Origin: Zoroaster sp. YZ-2022
Taxonomy: Eukaryota; Echinodermata; Asteroidea; Forcipulatida; Zoroasteridae
Assembly (NCBI GenBank): GCA_029582265.1
Contig: CM055828.1
Location: 8,017,902 to 8,081,901, forward strand
Reading direction: 5' to 3'
Length of the DNA stretch: 64,000 nucleotides
Positions within the stretch are counted from its first letter, which is position 1. Each line of letters opens with the position of its first letter. The notes below the pieces were generated by a model. That model did no database searches. It had not been told where the DNA came from and saw only the letters and a list, made by a program, of their open reading frames with translations. The position numbers were made by a program, and so were the translations under genes. Positions 10,276 through 21,509 of the stretch are shown piece after piece.

Positions 10276-10640
10276 GGTGTGTGTGTGTGTGTGTGTGTGA
10301 GTAAGCGTACCATTCATTGTGTGGACCTGAGAACAAAAGAGGTCCACACAACGTATGGAGTGCTTGCGCTGTGTGGACTCGCACACGTCCACACAATGTT
10401 TTTGGACTTTGGAAAAGTACGAATATCTCTGAAATTAGTGATTTGTCTAGGCAGGTTCTTTGACTTAAATCGAAGGATATTATTAAAAGGGAAAAATAGA
10501 ACGAAAACCGCTCTCAAAACACTCTTCTGTGTGAAATGGGAACGATTTTAAGAATTTCCTATCCTTAAGTACACGAGAACAAAGGAATGTCCACATAACG
10601 ATAGCTACGCTTACCTGTGTGTGTGTGTGTGTGTGTGTGC
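10276..10640. repeat. Segment between two (GT)n runs with inverted AGTAAGCGTA ends
   Basis: (TG)n at 10276-10300 is followed by AGTAAGCGTA; TACGCTTAC precedes (TG)n at 10614-10640. GTCCACACAA-type words (10320-10400) and GAGAACAAARG words recur inside. Could be a decayed MITE flanked by its own dinucleotide-rich ends. Confidence 0.45.
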
Positions 10641-11473
10641 GCAGAGTACTGTTACATGTAGGCCTATATGCCTATAAAGTGTGCAGGCGGCATTGACTTG
10701 ACGCCAATTGCTCTTGCATCAAGACCCTGGATGCATTTGCAACACACGGGATAAGATGTCCAACCTTATACTCGTCACATTACCGAAGAGTAAAACATTG
10801 AGAGGATGATGCCTTTAACATCATGTCTAGATGCAAGCTGATGGAGATAGCATCTTGACCTCCAATCAATCTCCAAACCTTAGGGCCTTCAGTAATTAAT
10901 TTGCAAATGGATTCTGGCCGGGTCTGAATTCCGTTGCAAAATTGGCCGCATTGCATGAGGCCGGCGTGGCGGCCCACCTGAACTGGTTACTACGGTGTCA
11001 AATATAGCACTTAAACTATTCCACAAATGTCATCCATCAGGATTCTGATCATCCTTGTACCTCCATGCTTGTACCAGTAAACTAGTGAAGTTATGTTCAT
11101 GCATAGAGTATGGTGCAAGGGAGAGTATTTTTGTGGTATCTGGCGGGGAACTGGGGAACAAACCCACTTTTTGGTGGAATTTGGTGGAATTATTTATTTA
11201 TTTAGATTTTTTTGTAGGGGTGCAAAGATGCTTTTTTTTCTTTCTAAAATCACTATTTGTCCCCAAAATCACTGAGTTTCCAATGTCTTCGCCTGAACTT
11301 TTATAGAAATTATAGTACTCCAAGAACAATGGATTTGGGCTTCAAGACTGTAATGCAACATGTCTCAAAAGAAGTAGTGCAGTCTTGGTGATCAGCTGGC
11401 AGTTTTTCAAGAACCTAGCAAGCAGCGTCAAACATTTCTCCCTTGTGGACCGCAGGCAGGGTAGCTGAACTTA
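10641..11473. other. No recognised feature
   Basis: Mixed sequence with no exon-like frame, RNA or shared repeat that I could support. Confidence 0.45.
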
Positions 11474-11976
11474 TTAACCCTAACTCCCTAGGCCCGTTTG
11501 GTTACACATAACCTGAATCCTTCCTAACTCCCTAGGCCCATTCGCTTACACATAACCTGAATCCTTCCTAACTCCCTAGGCCCATTCGCTTACACATAAC
11601 CTGAATCCTTCCTAACTCCCTAGGCCCGTTTGGTTACACATAACCTGAATCCTTCCTAACTCCCTAGGCCCATTTGCTTACACATAACCTGAATCCTTCA
11701 AAATCCTTCAGTAGTAAAGCAAGCACATGACATGTATGCACACATGTGTTTCTAATCTGTGGTACATGTACATGGCCAGGGACCCTCCCTGCATGCATGG
11801 AGCAATAAACAGTGTCCACTGACCCAAGCACTGACCGTGCAATCACTACAACAAACCTGGATGTACATGTACCATGGAAAGGCAAGTATGCCTAATAACC
11901 CCAATCCTCCAAAATCCTTCAAAATCCTTCACTTTGGCAAAGAGGATTTTGGAGGATTTGGGAAGGTTAGGGTTAA
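11474..11976 (+). mobile_element. TTAACCCTAAC MITE family A, copy 1 (5 terminal units)
   Basis: Starts TTAACCCTAACTCCCTAGG and ends GGAAGGTTAGGGTTAA, so TTAA borders both sides. After a 44-bp terminal module repeated about five times (11487-11700) comes a constant core with 'AAGCAAGCACATGACATG', 'CCAGGGACCCTCCCTGCATG' and 'AGTGTCCACTGACCCAAGC'. Other copies: 23039-24362, 34467-34826, 49206-49566, 55335-55885. No coding capacity. Confidence 0.9.
11487..11700 (+). repeat. 44-bp minisatellite within MITE A, ~5 units
   Basis: Unit CCTAGGCCCATTTGCTTACA then CATAACCTGAATCCTTCCTA and ACTC. Units differ mainly at the CCATTCG/CCGTTTGG/CCATTTG position. The same module is single-copy in the MITE A copies at 34.5 and 49.2 kb. 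Confidence 0.92.
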
Positions 11977-12318
11977 TGAAACTCTTGGTGTGTGCAACCG
12001 TGCATGCATCTGGAATACAGTGCCACATTGCTGTGGGCTGGATATTAGCAGATAAGGTATAATGTACCAGTAGGTAATACTAATAGACATCTGAAATTAC
12101 CAATGGATAACTTTTGAGATGACGTTCCTTTACTCATAATAAAACAAAAATGCAGCATTTCTGCAGACCTATAGATTTTGTAACAACGTCCATCAATAAT
12201 GTTTCTTGTTTTTCCACTAAAAAGTTAATTAGAGAGTACTATAGAAGTAAATGTGATTTTCAGATTATCTTTAAGAATAGACTTCCCGGTTGCGACTGTA
12301 CAAAATGGTTATAACACT
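11977..12318. other. No recognised feature
   Basis: AT-rich; nothing supported. Confidence 0.45.
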
Positions 12319-12760
12319 TGCTCATGCTAGGGCTGCACGTTTTCGGATATTTTTGGAACCGGATACCCGACATCAGGAAACTTGGGATACCCGGATACCC
12401 ATTTTCATTTTTGTTGAAAACATGCCTCCAGTGGTGTACAAATACATGTACTGTAAATGGTAACAAATTGACTTTTATAATAAAGAGGATACCATACTAT
12501 CGCTCTTTTCTTTGTTGGAGTGTAATCTCTTGAATTTAAGGATAATTGTCTGTAAAAGTGTCAACATTACATTGTTCAAGAGTCACGGATTTCTGTTTGC
12601 ACCGCTCAAATGTTAAGTCTGAATTTTAAAAAGTCGTTTACGGGTAACTGGAACCGGGTAATGACCGTTTCGGTTGGGTATCCAGATACCCGGATACCCA
12701 GATACCTGGATACCCAGATACCTGGATACCCAGATACCCGGCACAGCCCTAGCCCATGCC
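12319..12760. mobile_element. hAT-like non-autonomous element with 8-bp target duplication
   Basis: Termini TAGGGCTGCACG (12327 on) and CGGCACAGCCCTA (ending about 12752) are inverted, resembling Ac-type hAT ends. The flanking octamers are GCTCATGC and GCCCATGC (7 of 8 identical), the length duplicated by hAT transposases. Subterminal DNA is packed with GGATACCC / GGGTATCC words (12355-12402 and 12640-12740). About 430 bp, no coding capacity. Relatives: 30406-31512 and the fragment at 1640-2078. Confidence 0.75.
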
Positions 12761-12806
12761 CTGTTGAAAAGCCTGCTCTGATGATGAAGATATTGTCCCG
12801 TTAAAG
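12757..12806 (+). mobile_element. Terminal piece of the AGGGACA MITE
   Basis: 'CATGCCCTGTTGAAAAGCC' to 'GATATTGTCCCGTTAA' equals one end of the AGGGACA family (compare 24910-24956). The other end is missing; the hAT-like element abuts it. Confidence 0.7.
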
Positions 12807-13139
12807 AACAGGATATAGAAACATTTCCTTCCAAAGCATTGTTTGTTGTCAGATAAATTTTCTTTAAACTCAGCAATTTGTAGATCATTTAGTTTAATAT
12901 CCCTGCTTTGCATATATATAGGGACGGTGGTTTAAATATATGCATGCAGCATGTCTATGGTGAACATGTCTGAGGAAAACAAAGCAGATTTGGTAGCGGA
13001 AGTGTGAAGATGAGTTATCGTCACATGCAGAGAAACTGGAGATGACGGCGCACTGTCAGTTTCAAGCAGATGGCAAGAATATTAAGAGGGCACTTCAGTG
13101 CACCAGTGAGCAGTCAACTGTCAGCGGATTTTGTCAGTT
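12807..13139. other. No recognised feature
   Basis: Short (TA)n at 12914-12920; no exon or repeat supported. Confidence 0.4.
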
Positions 13140-13390
13140 TCTATATAAGACCAATAAAAAAGTCTCCAGTTTCTTGTCTTTGCGTATGTCGCCTCAGACC
13201 CCAGTGTCGGCGTTTTTAGTTTTTTGTTATCTAATTGCAGCCACAATTGATGGATCGATTCAAATTCCGCCGCAATGTGTTTTAAATCACTTTTAAACGA
13301 CTTTTTGACATAGGGGTATGGACGTTTGCCTGATTCGTATGGAAATTTGGTCTGGTTCCAATAACTGCATATACATGTACAAGGAGTGTG
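13140..13390 (+). repeat. Dispersed repeat R2, copy 2
   Basis: Shares AAAAAGTCTCCAGTTTCTTG, 'TTGATGGATCGATTCAAATT', 'ATAGGGGTATGGACGTTTGC' and 'GGAAATTTGGTCTGGTTCC' with the copies at 9.5 and 15.5 kb. Confidence 0.7.
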
Positions 13391-13868
13391 GGAACCAAAA
13401 CATGTTTAAAAGATGAAGCCAGAACTGGGATTGGTTTATACATTATGGTTTTTATTATTTCTTAATGTACATAGCAGCCATAAAGCTGAATTACAACAAT
13501 ATCACAATAAAAACATTAAATTTATAGTTAAAATTCATACAAATTAAAAAAATTAAAAACAGATCAATACAGATTAAAAATTACAAAATTATCAAACAAA
13601 AATATCGCCCACTGGTTACAAAATTCTGGAAAACCCAGACAAATAATTTTAAAGTTGATGATTGTATCAAACAGTAGAAACATCGCTTCAAATATTTCTG
13701 TCTAAGGTTTTAGAGAAATAGTAGAATTGTTTCCAAACTGAATTTTACAGCTTAATAATACAAACAAAATGTGAGAATGAAGTTCATGTTTGCTAATTGA
13801 AAACTCTGAATGCAGTTTCTTATTAATAGTTCAACATAATTACCTTCAACTTTCACAGTTTTGGATGT
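13391..13868. other. No recognised feature (A/T-rich)
   Basis: Long AT-rich stretch rich in AAATTAAAAA words; nothing supported. Confidence 0.4.
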
Positions 13869-14162
13869 TTAACCCTAACCACCCCATATCTTGCAAAATC
13901 CTCCAAGGGGCACTTTTTTGGAAACTGGTACTTTCACCTCTTCAAATGGGACAAAATTACGACCTGGCAAGAAGTACAGGCCATAAATGCTGAATATGAA
14001 AGATCAACGAAAATGCATGGTGCATTTTGAAGATAAAGGCAGGTTTCCACAAGTGCACTGATGGATTTTGGAGGATTCGGGAAGGTTCCTAGCAAGAATA
14101 CCTATAGGGGGTTAGGGTTCAGGAAGGTTCCTAGCCAGAATACCTAGTGGGGTTAGGGTTAA
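13869..14162 (-). mobile_element. TTAACCCTAAC MITE family B, copy 1
   Basis: TTAACCCTAACCACCCC at the left and GGGGTTAGGGTTAA at the right. The core has 'CCAAGGGGCACTTTTTTGG', 'TGGTACTTTCACCTCTTCA' and 'GAAAGATCAACGAAAATGC'. Near the right end the terminal module 'AGGAAGGTTCCTAGC..GAATACCTA..GGGTTAGGGTT' is present twice. Other copies: 24476-24736, 29913-30270, 39754-40023. Confidence 0.88.
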
Positions 14163-15139
14163 TGAATGCATTAATTCAAAGAAAGTAAGTATTTGTACTT
14201 AAGCAGTTTGGCTAACATATGCTGCATCTCCGCTTGAAATATCACATGAAAACACCTGTTAAACTATTGAAGTCATTTGGGTTCATCATCAAAACTTATT
14301 AATGTCAAGGCAGTTCTTTGAGTTGAACATAATTGGCAATAAGCTCAAATGAATTTCAGTCCAGATCCTCAACACAGCTTTAACAGATGTGCTTTCATTG
14401 GATGTCATGTTTAAGAAATTCAATAAATGATATGCAATTTGTTGGCCCCAAAATAAATCAGAATTAATGGTTCATGTACTTTCATGTACTTTTTTCCCCT
14501 AAGCTCTTTGGAATGCTACAGTAGTTAGTAAGAATGTGGTTTTATCATCTGAGTTTAAGGCTTATTTGAAGAACCTGGCCGACCGATTGTTGTGACAGTT
14601 GTTGCTTCTGACACTTTCTCATATAAGTCCCACAGCGTTCCTTTGAATTAGCCCCTAGATGGAGGCAAGATGACCTGTTCAGCTGGTACCATCAAGGGCT
14701 GCAGTTTGCCCATCTGACACACGTGTTATCATACGTGTACGTTTATAACGTACGTACATGTAGATCCGGCATACTTTTCTTTTGAGGACCTCCACATGTT
14801 TGCGTGATGATGCATGCTCACTCCACATTCTCCCAATTTAGGCATTATTCCTTAAGTAATATGCTCTATTATTGAGTCGTAGTCCGATGTTTTTTCAGTG
14901 CGAAGGTATGATCCGTGATTGATCCTAGGCGGGGGAGGACAGCCACTTAAACCGCCCAAACTGGGTTATGCTGACCGATGCTCGTGTGAGATTGGGCCGA
15001 CGGGTGAAATTGATATGCGTACCCTATTGCACTTGAGATCATTTGATCAGAAAGAGACCTTAATGGCCGACACGGGACTAGCCTTCTATCACCCCCCCTC
15101 CCACCACCACAATCCTGTTTGTAAGTGTGCTGTTATTTC
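14163..15139. other. No recognised feature
   Basis: No exon, RNA or shared repeat supported; contains a CACCCCCCCTCCCACCACCAC pyrimidine run near 15090. Confidence 0.4.
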
Positions 15140-15182
15140 AATATAAGCAAGGCCTACAGCACAAAGAGTAGTTCCAATGTAA

Positions 15183-15420
15183 TATATACATAACAGCAAA
15201 AGAAACGTCACCCCTAAAAATATTTATTATTTTCATTTTATAATTAATATAATTTGTTTAATGAAGAATATTATGAGTATGGAGTGTAACACGAACACAA
15301 TGTGGCAAATTTGGTTGACCTCAAAATTCGTCATGCATGACGTCTGAGGACACATAAGCTAAACACGTTCTCAGACTTACCAAAATTTAGGGGGTGACGT
15401 TTCTTTTGCTGTTATGTATA
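15183..15420 (+). mobile_element. TA-target MITE with GTTATGTATA termini, copy 2
   Basis: Same ~30-bp TIRs as 7870-8110. Neighbouring tandem units at about 15942 and 16137 show the empty target 'GTAATACAACTTACA', proving insertion with TA duplication. The left ~150 bp equal copy 1 but the ~60 bp before the right TIR are unrelated, containing CATGCATGACG and an ACACGTTCTCAGAC stretch. Confidence 0.93.
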
Positions 15421-15484
15421 CAACATGTAACATACAAAAATATAAAACCCTCTTTTTCTTTCCAGAAATCGTAAGGCCAAAAAA

Positions 15485-15790
15485 AAAAAACCCCAAAAAA
15501 GTCTCCGGTTTCTGGTCATCGGTCGGCTTCAAAATCGGTGCGGTGATTATTATTATTATTATTATTTGGTAATCTTTTATTTGGCCAACAGGGAAATACG
15601 TGATACAATGCATACACGGGGACCAAATTTCCCATATACACAAAGTATGGTGGCTAAGAGAGGCCTCACAAATCAAGCAAATGTTCATACCCCTATGTGA
15701 AAAAGTCATTTAAAACACAGCACGGCAGAATTCCAATCGATCCAGCAATTTTGGCTGCAATTGGACATCGTTTCATAACCCCCAAAAAAA
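15485..15790 (-). repeat. Dispersed repeat R2, copy 3, with (ATT)6
   Basis: Inverted relative to the 9.5 and 13.1 kb copies: 'GGGACCAAATTTCCCATA', 'CATACCCCTATGTGAAAAAG' and 'AATTCCAATCGATCCAGCAA'. It has inserted in a tandem unit right after AAATCGTAA. A short (ATT)n lies at 15547-15566. Confidence 0.7.
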
Positions 15791-16333
15791 AAAAATTAAT
15801 TAAAAATTTGACGCGCAGGCAAGGTGCACGGAGGCCAGAAACCGTCTACTTTTTGTAACTGTAAGGGCTACAAATTTTTAAAGCATGCAGTGACAAAGCA
15901 AAGAACGTAACCAGCAAAAAGAATAGTTCCATTGTAATACAACTTACACACAGAAATATGAAGCCCTCTTTCTTTATAGAATTGCACACAAAATCGTAAA
16001 GCGTAAGACTTAATTACTAGAAATGTTTTGAAAGGGGTTAAAATTTAACTAGCTCGCTTCGGTTTTTGAACGTGAAGCTTGTAGTGACAAAGCAAAGAAT
16101 GTTTACAAACAGCACAACGAGTGGTTCTATTGTTAATACAACTTACATACAAATATAAATAACCCTCTTTTTTTCTTTATAGAATTTCACATCAAAATCG
16201 TAAAGCGTAAGATTTGATTATTAGGAATGTTTCATAAAGGGTTGAATCTAATTGCTGGCTTCAGTTTTTGGCGTTATAGCTTGCAATGATGCAGTAAAGA
16301 ATATAAAAGAGACACTGGAGACAATATAAAAGA

Positions 16334-16682
16334 GACACGTGGAGTGTCGTGGCCGAGCGGTCTAGCTTACCGGACTCAAGTTCTGGTGTTAACAGCAGAA
16401 TGTGGGTTCGAATCCCGGCCGTGACACTTGTGTCCTTGAGCAAGACACTTAACCATAATTGCTTCTCTCCACCCAGGGGTTAAATGGGTACCGGTGAGGG
16501 CAGAGTTGGTTGATTAGCGCTGCGCTGTAATGGCAGCAATTGAGCTGTATAATCCCCAGGGAGCTGAGATGGTTTCAGGAATGATTTATGAGCCTTATGA
16601 GCAGGGGTAATAATATAATGCGCCTTGAGCACCACTTAGTTGGTGGATACGTGCGCTATACAAGTCCACACATTATTATTAC
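16334..16682 (+). mobile_element. tRNA-Leu(CAA)-derived SINE, apparently full length
   Basis: The head folds as a class II (long variable arm) tRNA: box A 'GTGGCCGAGCGGTCTAG', anticodon stem CCGGA/TCTGG with loop CTCAAGT (anticodon CAA, Leu), variable arm, and box B 'GGGTTCGAATCCC'; 5' GTGTCGT roughly pairs with CGTGACAC at the head end. The body contains 'GTCCTTGAGCAAGACACTTA' (a block like one seen in several animal SINE families), 'CACCCAGGGGTTAAATGGG', 'CTGAGATGGTTTCAGGAATG' and ends 'GATACGTGCGCTATACAAG' plus (ATT)n. Box A and B could still recruit pol III; activity depends on a partner LINE. Confidence 0.9.
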
Positions 16683-16689
16683 TGTGTAG

Positions 16690-17944
16690 CGTGTATAGAA
16701 TTAAATTACACAGTGAATGTAGCCATACATTGCAAAAAGACATGCATATACTGTCATTAAGTATGTATTACGCGATTACTTACAAACTGGATAGTCAGAC
16801 TTACCGGTTGTTGTCATCCAGGGCAGTCCCCAATAGTACCCAGCCAATAAAAATAAGTCCTTTAACTTACATGTACAAAGGATTGAGATTGCCTGGGTCC
16901 CAATGGGGAGTACCCTAGGTGACAATGTCCCTTTTAGGGATAGTTTGTGCACAGTGGGCATTGTCTCATCACCATGAAGCCCCCCCACCCCCCACCCCCC
17001 ACCCCAACAAATGTACATGTATGTCATGTTTACAATTTAGGAAAGCCTGTCACCTTTAGAAATGTAAACATTACATCCTCAAATTCAATATGTATACGGG
17101 TATGAAGAAGTGTTAGACCAGTGTCTGAAAAACCTCAGAGACACGGACCGCAATGTAATGCCTTTGATAGAATGTCATCGGCAGATTGATCAGTAAATGG
17201 AAGCAGAATGAACGTCAGATAGACTGAAGCCTTCAGCCATGTCGCATATTGGACGAATAAACACTCTATTTGTCTGTGCTACACTCCTGCTTGCAGGATA
17301 ACTTGTATTACTTTGTACAGCCGCGGCAGTACTTCGTACAGCCTCGATGGGCGGGTGTGATTTTCCCTTACGGGGCAGGACATCAACCATTTCTGAAATG
17401 TGGAGATGTCTATATAATGCTATCCCCCCTGTGAATAAATGTCGCCAGAGCCTACGCACTGTTTAATCAAAACTTGCTAATTAGCAGGTGGTGCGGAGCC
17501 ACGAGTTGATTAACCCAGTTTCCTTCCACCTGTCTTGGTTTTTTTCCCCACCAGATTACCACAGGGCAGTTACCTGTAGGCTCAGAGCTCTCCTAATTCA
17601 TTACTTAGAGCATTGGTGGGAGAAAAAAATAAATAAATAAAAAAAATAGTTCGTCATTTCTTGTGCTCACTGTAGTTGGCTTGGTCATGCGAAATGCATA
17701 TTATGGAAAGTTGTCATGGTAGTTGAATTCAGTGTGTATTGTTAAATGATATTGGCTTTATGGCTTCTGATTAGCGCCCCCCCCCCCCCCCACCACAATG
17801 TGTGGGACCATGTTTATACGACCAATCCATTTGATCTTTAGAGGACACCAATTTATGCAAGCAGTGACTGTCACTAGGCATGTTCACTGGTTAGCAGTGC
17901 TAGTGTTAATGGTACCAGGGATGAGTTTTTCACTGAATATAAAG
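16690..17944. other. No gene recognised; C-rich tracts
   Basis: CCCCCCACC runs at about 16979-17006 and a C16-like run at 17776-17791. No exon or RNA supported. Confidence 0.45.
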
Positions 17945-18040
17945 CTGGGCTTTTCACACTAGTCAAATCCCCGGGGGCATCCCCGGGAATTACGGTCGGC
18001 CTTTTCACACTTGGATCACTTTACCCCTGGTCTGCCCCGG

Positions 18041-19547
18041 TATATGGGCAATTCCATCAAAAAGTGTCCTGGACCCAAAATTTTGGAATCAAATTCATGG
18101 CAGAATTGTTAACTTAGTACGTAAGAATGATAGCTGGGCAATCCAAATCTGCATTTTGTTTGTGTTTTTTCTTTTGTTTGCAGTATTTTCCGTCGTTATT
18201 TAAAAATAAATTAATGAGGCTAATTCGTGATTTTTTGGTCCTACTTTTGTTAAACTTTTCAATCCGCTCCCCTGGTTACATTATAAAAGATATTTAAAAT
18301 TTTTATGACTAAAAACATAAAACTGGAGGTGCTTGTTCTAAATTGTTGAGACGTTTTATGATAACGCTATTTTCAGGCTAATGAGGCTCGTTTAAATTAG
18401 CCCTTAATGACCATTTATGAAATGTAATGTCCATGATATTTTACGCTGTTTCCCACTCTAAAGCCAATAAGAGATATTTTTATGAGACTTCATATGCAAA
18501 GCTAGTTTTTAGGGGCTAATCCTTTAATGTATGAAAATTTAAAAAAAATTAATTACAATTGTCCTAACGAGCGTCATGGACATTACATTTTTTTGTCATG
18601 GACATTACACATACACATACTGCTTATATACCCTTTTAAAACAATGGAATGATCCTAATATGCAAATGTATAATACAATGCAACAATGTGTAACAACTTC
18701 CAATTGGACCTCATGTGGAGGTAACATCTGGATTAGCCAATGAGAGTACTGTTTAATTTGACTATTTTTTCTGGTAACATTGACGCAAGCACTTCATATT
18801 ACTGTTGAAAAACAATCACATTAGTTTGAGAAAATAAAAAACAACAAAGAGGATTACAATTGGGAATGATAATTAGGAAGGAAAGATAAGATAACTATGG
18901 TAAATCACAAAGGAAAGAGTTATACTTGCGTAAATGTACAAAAAGGGGGTGATCATGAGGGGCGGGGTTTCAGTGAGATGCTAAGGGGAGTTCTGGTTCA
19001 AGAAATGTGTGTGAGAGGTTACAAATGGAGGAGAGATACTTGACAAAGTGTAATATACATATCAAAGGCAAGGGGTTACAGCATATTGTAAACAGCAGTG
19101 ATAAGATGACGTACCATTAAACAAGTTGGTCGTAATGTCCATGACGCCAAAAATATGCCAAAATGTAATGTCCATGACACTTCATTAACATGTAAAACGA
19201 GAAAGTTGAAAGTTGTTCCTAAAAATGTTATTAATTTTTATGTTAACTGTTTCCCTGTTAACAAAATAAAAATGAGTTTTAAAAATTTGGAACTTAAACT
19301 TCACAGAGTTTTGAAATTGATTGTGTTGTTCGTAAAACTCACTTCCGTTTTTCGTAATGTCCATGACGCTCGTTTGCAATACTCATACTCATTAATTAAT
19401 TAAAACTATTTAAAAGACATAGTATCATTTGAAGTATTAGAACACAGGTTACAAGTATCCAACACAAAACAATCGATCAAAACTTTAAATGTAAAGTTTT
19501 AAAAATGTCCCAAAACGTAATGTCCATGACATGGAATTGCTCATATA
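18041..19547. mobile_element. 1.5 kb TIR element with seven GTCATGGACATTAC words
   Basis: Ends TGGGCAATTCCAT (18045) and ATGGAATTGCTCA (to about 19543) are inverted and each is bordered by TATA. Inside, the 14-bp word GTCATGGACATTAC, in either orientation, occurs at about 18424, 18573, 18595, 19132, 19164, 19354 and 19517; one terminal copy abuts the right TIR and the left TIR is followed by the diverged GTGTCCTGGAC. ACGAGCGTCATGGACATTAC at 18568 is mirrored at 19354. No transposase is visible. Probably a non-autonomous DNA transposon; superfamily not recognised. Confidence 0.75.
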
Positions 19548-20689
19548 TAGGATATGGAGTTTTGTAAGCATACAATACCGGTACCCTAGCTTGAAGACAG
19601 GTTGCATTTAACAACTAGATGGACACAATGTGCACAGAAATTATACAGATGGTTGGCTCAGCTTTCTTTATTTTCCCCTCCTTCTCCCAAGATGTTTAAT
19701 ATATACATGTTTCTTATTAAGAAAATGTGCATAAACATAAACATGTAAAGAGTGCAGTTTTCCCCCCTTGTCCTCATCAAAATACAAAGACTGTATTCTG
19801 TCTACTGTGCAGTGTGAACATCTCTCACTGGGGCATTCATTGACTCTGTCTGTATCAACAACATAAATGATTAACAGCCAATCAATACTTAACAAATCTA
19901 CAATCCTGTCTCTATTCAGAGCCTCATCGGGCTAGTGCCCGGTAGTTGTCGTACATCCCCCCCCCCCCCCAATACCGGTATGCCACAATCAGAAAGGATG
20001 TATTAATATAATGCCTTTGATATAATGCAAATTTGAAATGATGGGGAATGTCAGTGACCGCATCACTCATTTATTCCTTGATTTGTTCCACTCTTCAGAT
20101 GCCCTGTAACCTTCAACCCCCATCCGAATGCCACAATCGGAAAAGCTGCATCCGTATTAATTTCATGTCTTTAATGTTTTCTTGAATTTGGACTGATGGG
20201 GGAGGGGATGTCAATCTGTCATTCCTTATGGCGTGGGGGGGGGGGGGTCTCACGTGGCTTTCAGGTCACTGCAAGCTGTAGCACACACCATTCAGCAAAC
20301 AGGTGTGGTACTTTTATTTTTTAAGAAAATCCTTTTATGTAACACAATTTGAGGATTTTTTTTGGTTCACAATATGCAGATTGAAATTAGCAATTTCAAA
20401 CCAGTACCAGTCCATGTATTATCAATATAGCAGGCATGATATTCTTCCTACTTTTGTAGGAAATCCTACCTTTTGATTTTGGAACATCCTACCATGAAAC
20501 CGGGTTCCGACTGACTTCAGACCATGGAAACTTTCCTTGTGTATCATTTTATTGTAAATACCGAGATAAAAAAACAGTTTCCTTGCTATACATGGCTATA
20601 GAGGTAAACATAATTGTCACAAAAATGTCACATAATTCAAGATCTGTATAAAAATGATGCAAAAATTGTGTAAATATCTTTTGTGATTC
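19548..20689. other. No gene recognised; homopolymer tracts
   Basis: C-run at 19959-19973 and G-run at 20236-20247. No exon, RNA or shared repeat supported. Confidence 0.45.
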
Positions 20690-20955
20690 ATGAGATATGA
20701 TTTTTTGAAATATTAAAATTGGATTTTAGTGTATTTCGATATCTGATGACATCACCATGATGTCACAACTTTACCTGAAACTATATGTCACAACTTTATT
20801 GACAACTACATGTTATGGTCTAAGTATGTGTCAAGTTTGAAGGATCTGTGAACTTTGCAACTATGGTTTTTTTGTTCGAGAAGTTTTGCGAGGAAGAAGA
20901 AGAAGAAGCAAAAAGAAAATAAAAAACAATAACAAGAGGTGTGTTCCCCAAATAG
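20690..20955 (+). repeat. Dispersed repeat R3, copy 1 (GAAGAA-tailed)
   Basis: 'GAGATATGATTTTTTGAAAT', 'TTCGATATCTGATGACATCA', 'TAAGTATGTGTCAAGTTTGA' and (GAA)n at 20892-20912 then AAAACAATA..AGAGGTGT. The same order occurs at 45715-45968; the first block also heads each unit of the 41.0 kb array. Confidence 0.75.
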
Positions 20956-21506
20956 TGACTCTATTTTTTTTAACTTAAAGTTATTTGAAATGTACCAACA
21001 TTATTTTAGAATATAATATGATTCCCTTTTTTCTGTCTAGGTTCTGTACAATTTTGTTTGCAGTTGGTTGCCTGGTTTTGAACTGTTCCAAGTTTGAGGA
21101 TAAGCGTGCTCGTTTCTTGGAGGGGACAAAGAAATAAGTGCACCCCAAAGTGGTTCATACCATTAGATCCTTTTCAACAGAATTCCGAAAACCTCAGTTT
21201 AGAAATAGACTACAGGTATTGTGAGAGCAGGTCATAGTTTATTATGAATTTGTACTTTTGGTTCATCAAACAGTGTAAGTGTATTTCCTCTTCTAACCTG
21301 TTCACCAACAGAGATGTAGGCTTACTTTCACTCATTTGTGCTCTCTTCCAATGTATCTGTCAAAATCTATTGAAACAGTTATCACCTGGAGCTGTTATCA
21401 GCCAATAACCATCAGTAAATATGACCATGCAAAGCAATGGTTGTTGCTCCAGAAGGGAACTGGCTTGCTGACGCTGTAATTGGAAGAGTAATTGGACACT
21501 GTTAAC
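20956..21506. other. No recognised feature
   Basis: Nothing supported on either strand. Confidence 0.4.
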
Positions 21507-21509
21507 TAA

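Larger units (their letters stand above)
15145..16310 (+). repeat. ~185-bp tandem family, 3 units, interrupted twice
   Basis: Units share 'AGTAGTTCCAATGTAATA', 'AAATATAAAACCCTCTTT', 'CTTTATAGAATT.CACA' and 'AAAATCGTAAAGCGTAAG'. Unit 1 (from 15145) is split by the MITE at 15183-15420 and then by repeat R2 at about 15485-15790; unit 2 starts near 15885 and unit 3 near 16070. Confidence 0.8.

Noticed and set aside
16334..16420. Functional tRNA-Leu(CAA) gene
   Set aside because: Head is followed by a SINE body and (ATT)n tail shared with many copies; acceptor stem has mismatches.
17190..17459. 89-codon minus-strand frame as a small gene
   Set aside because: No recognisable domain, start context or splice signals; composition looks random.
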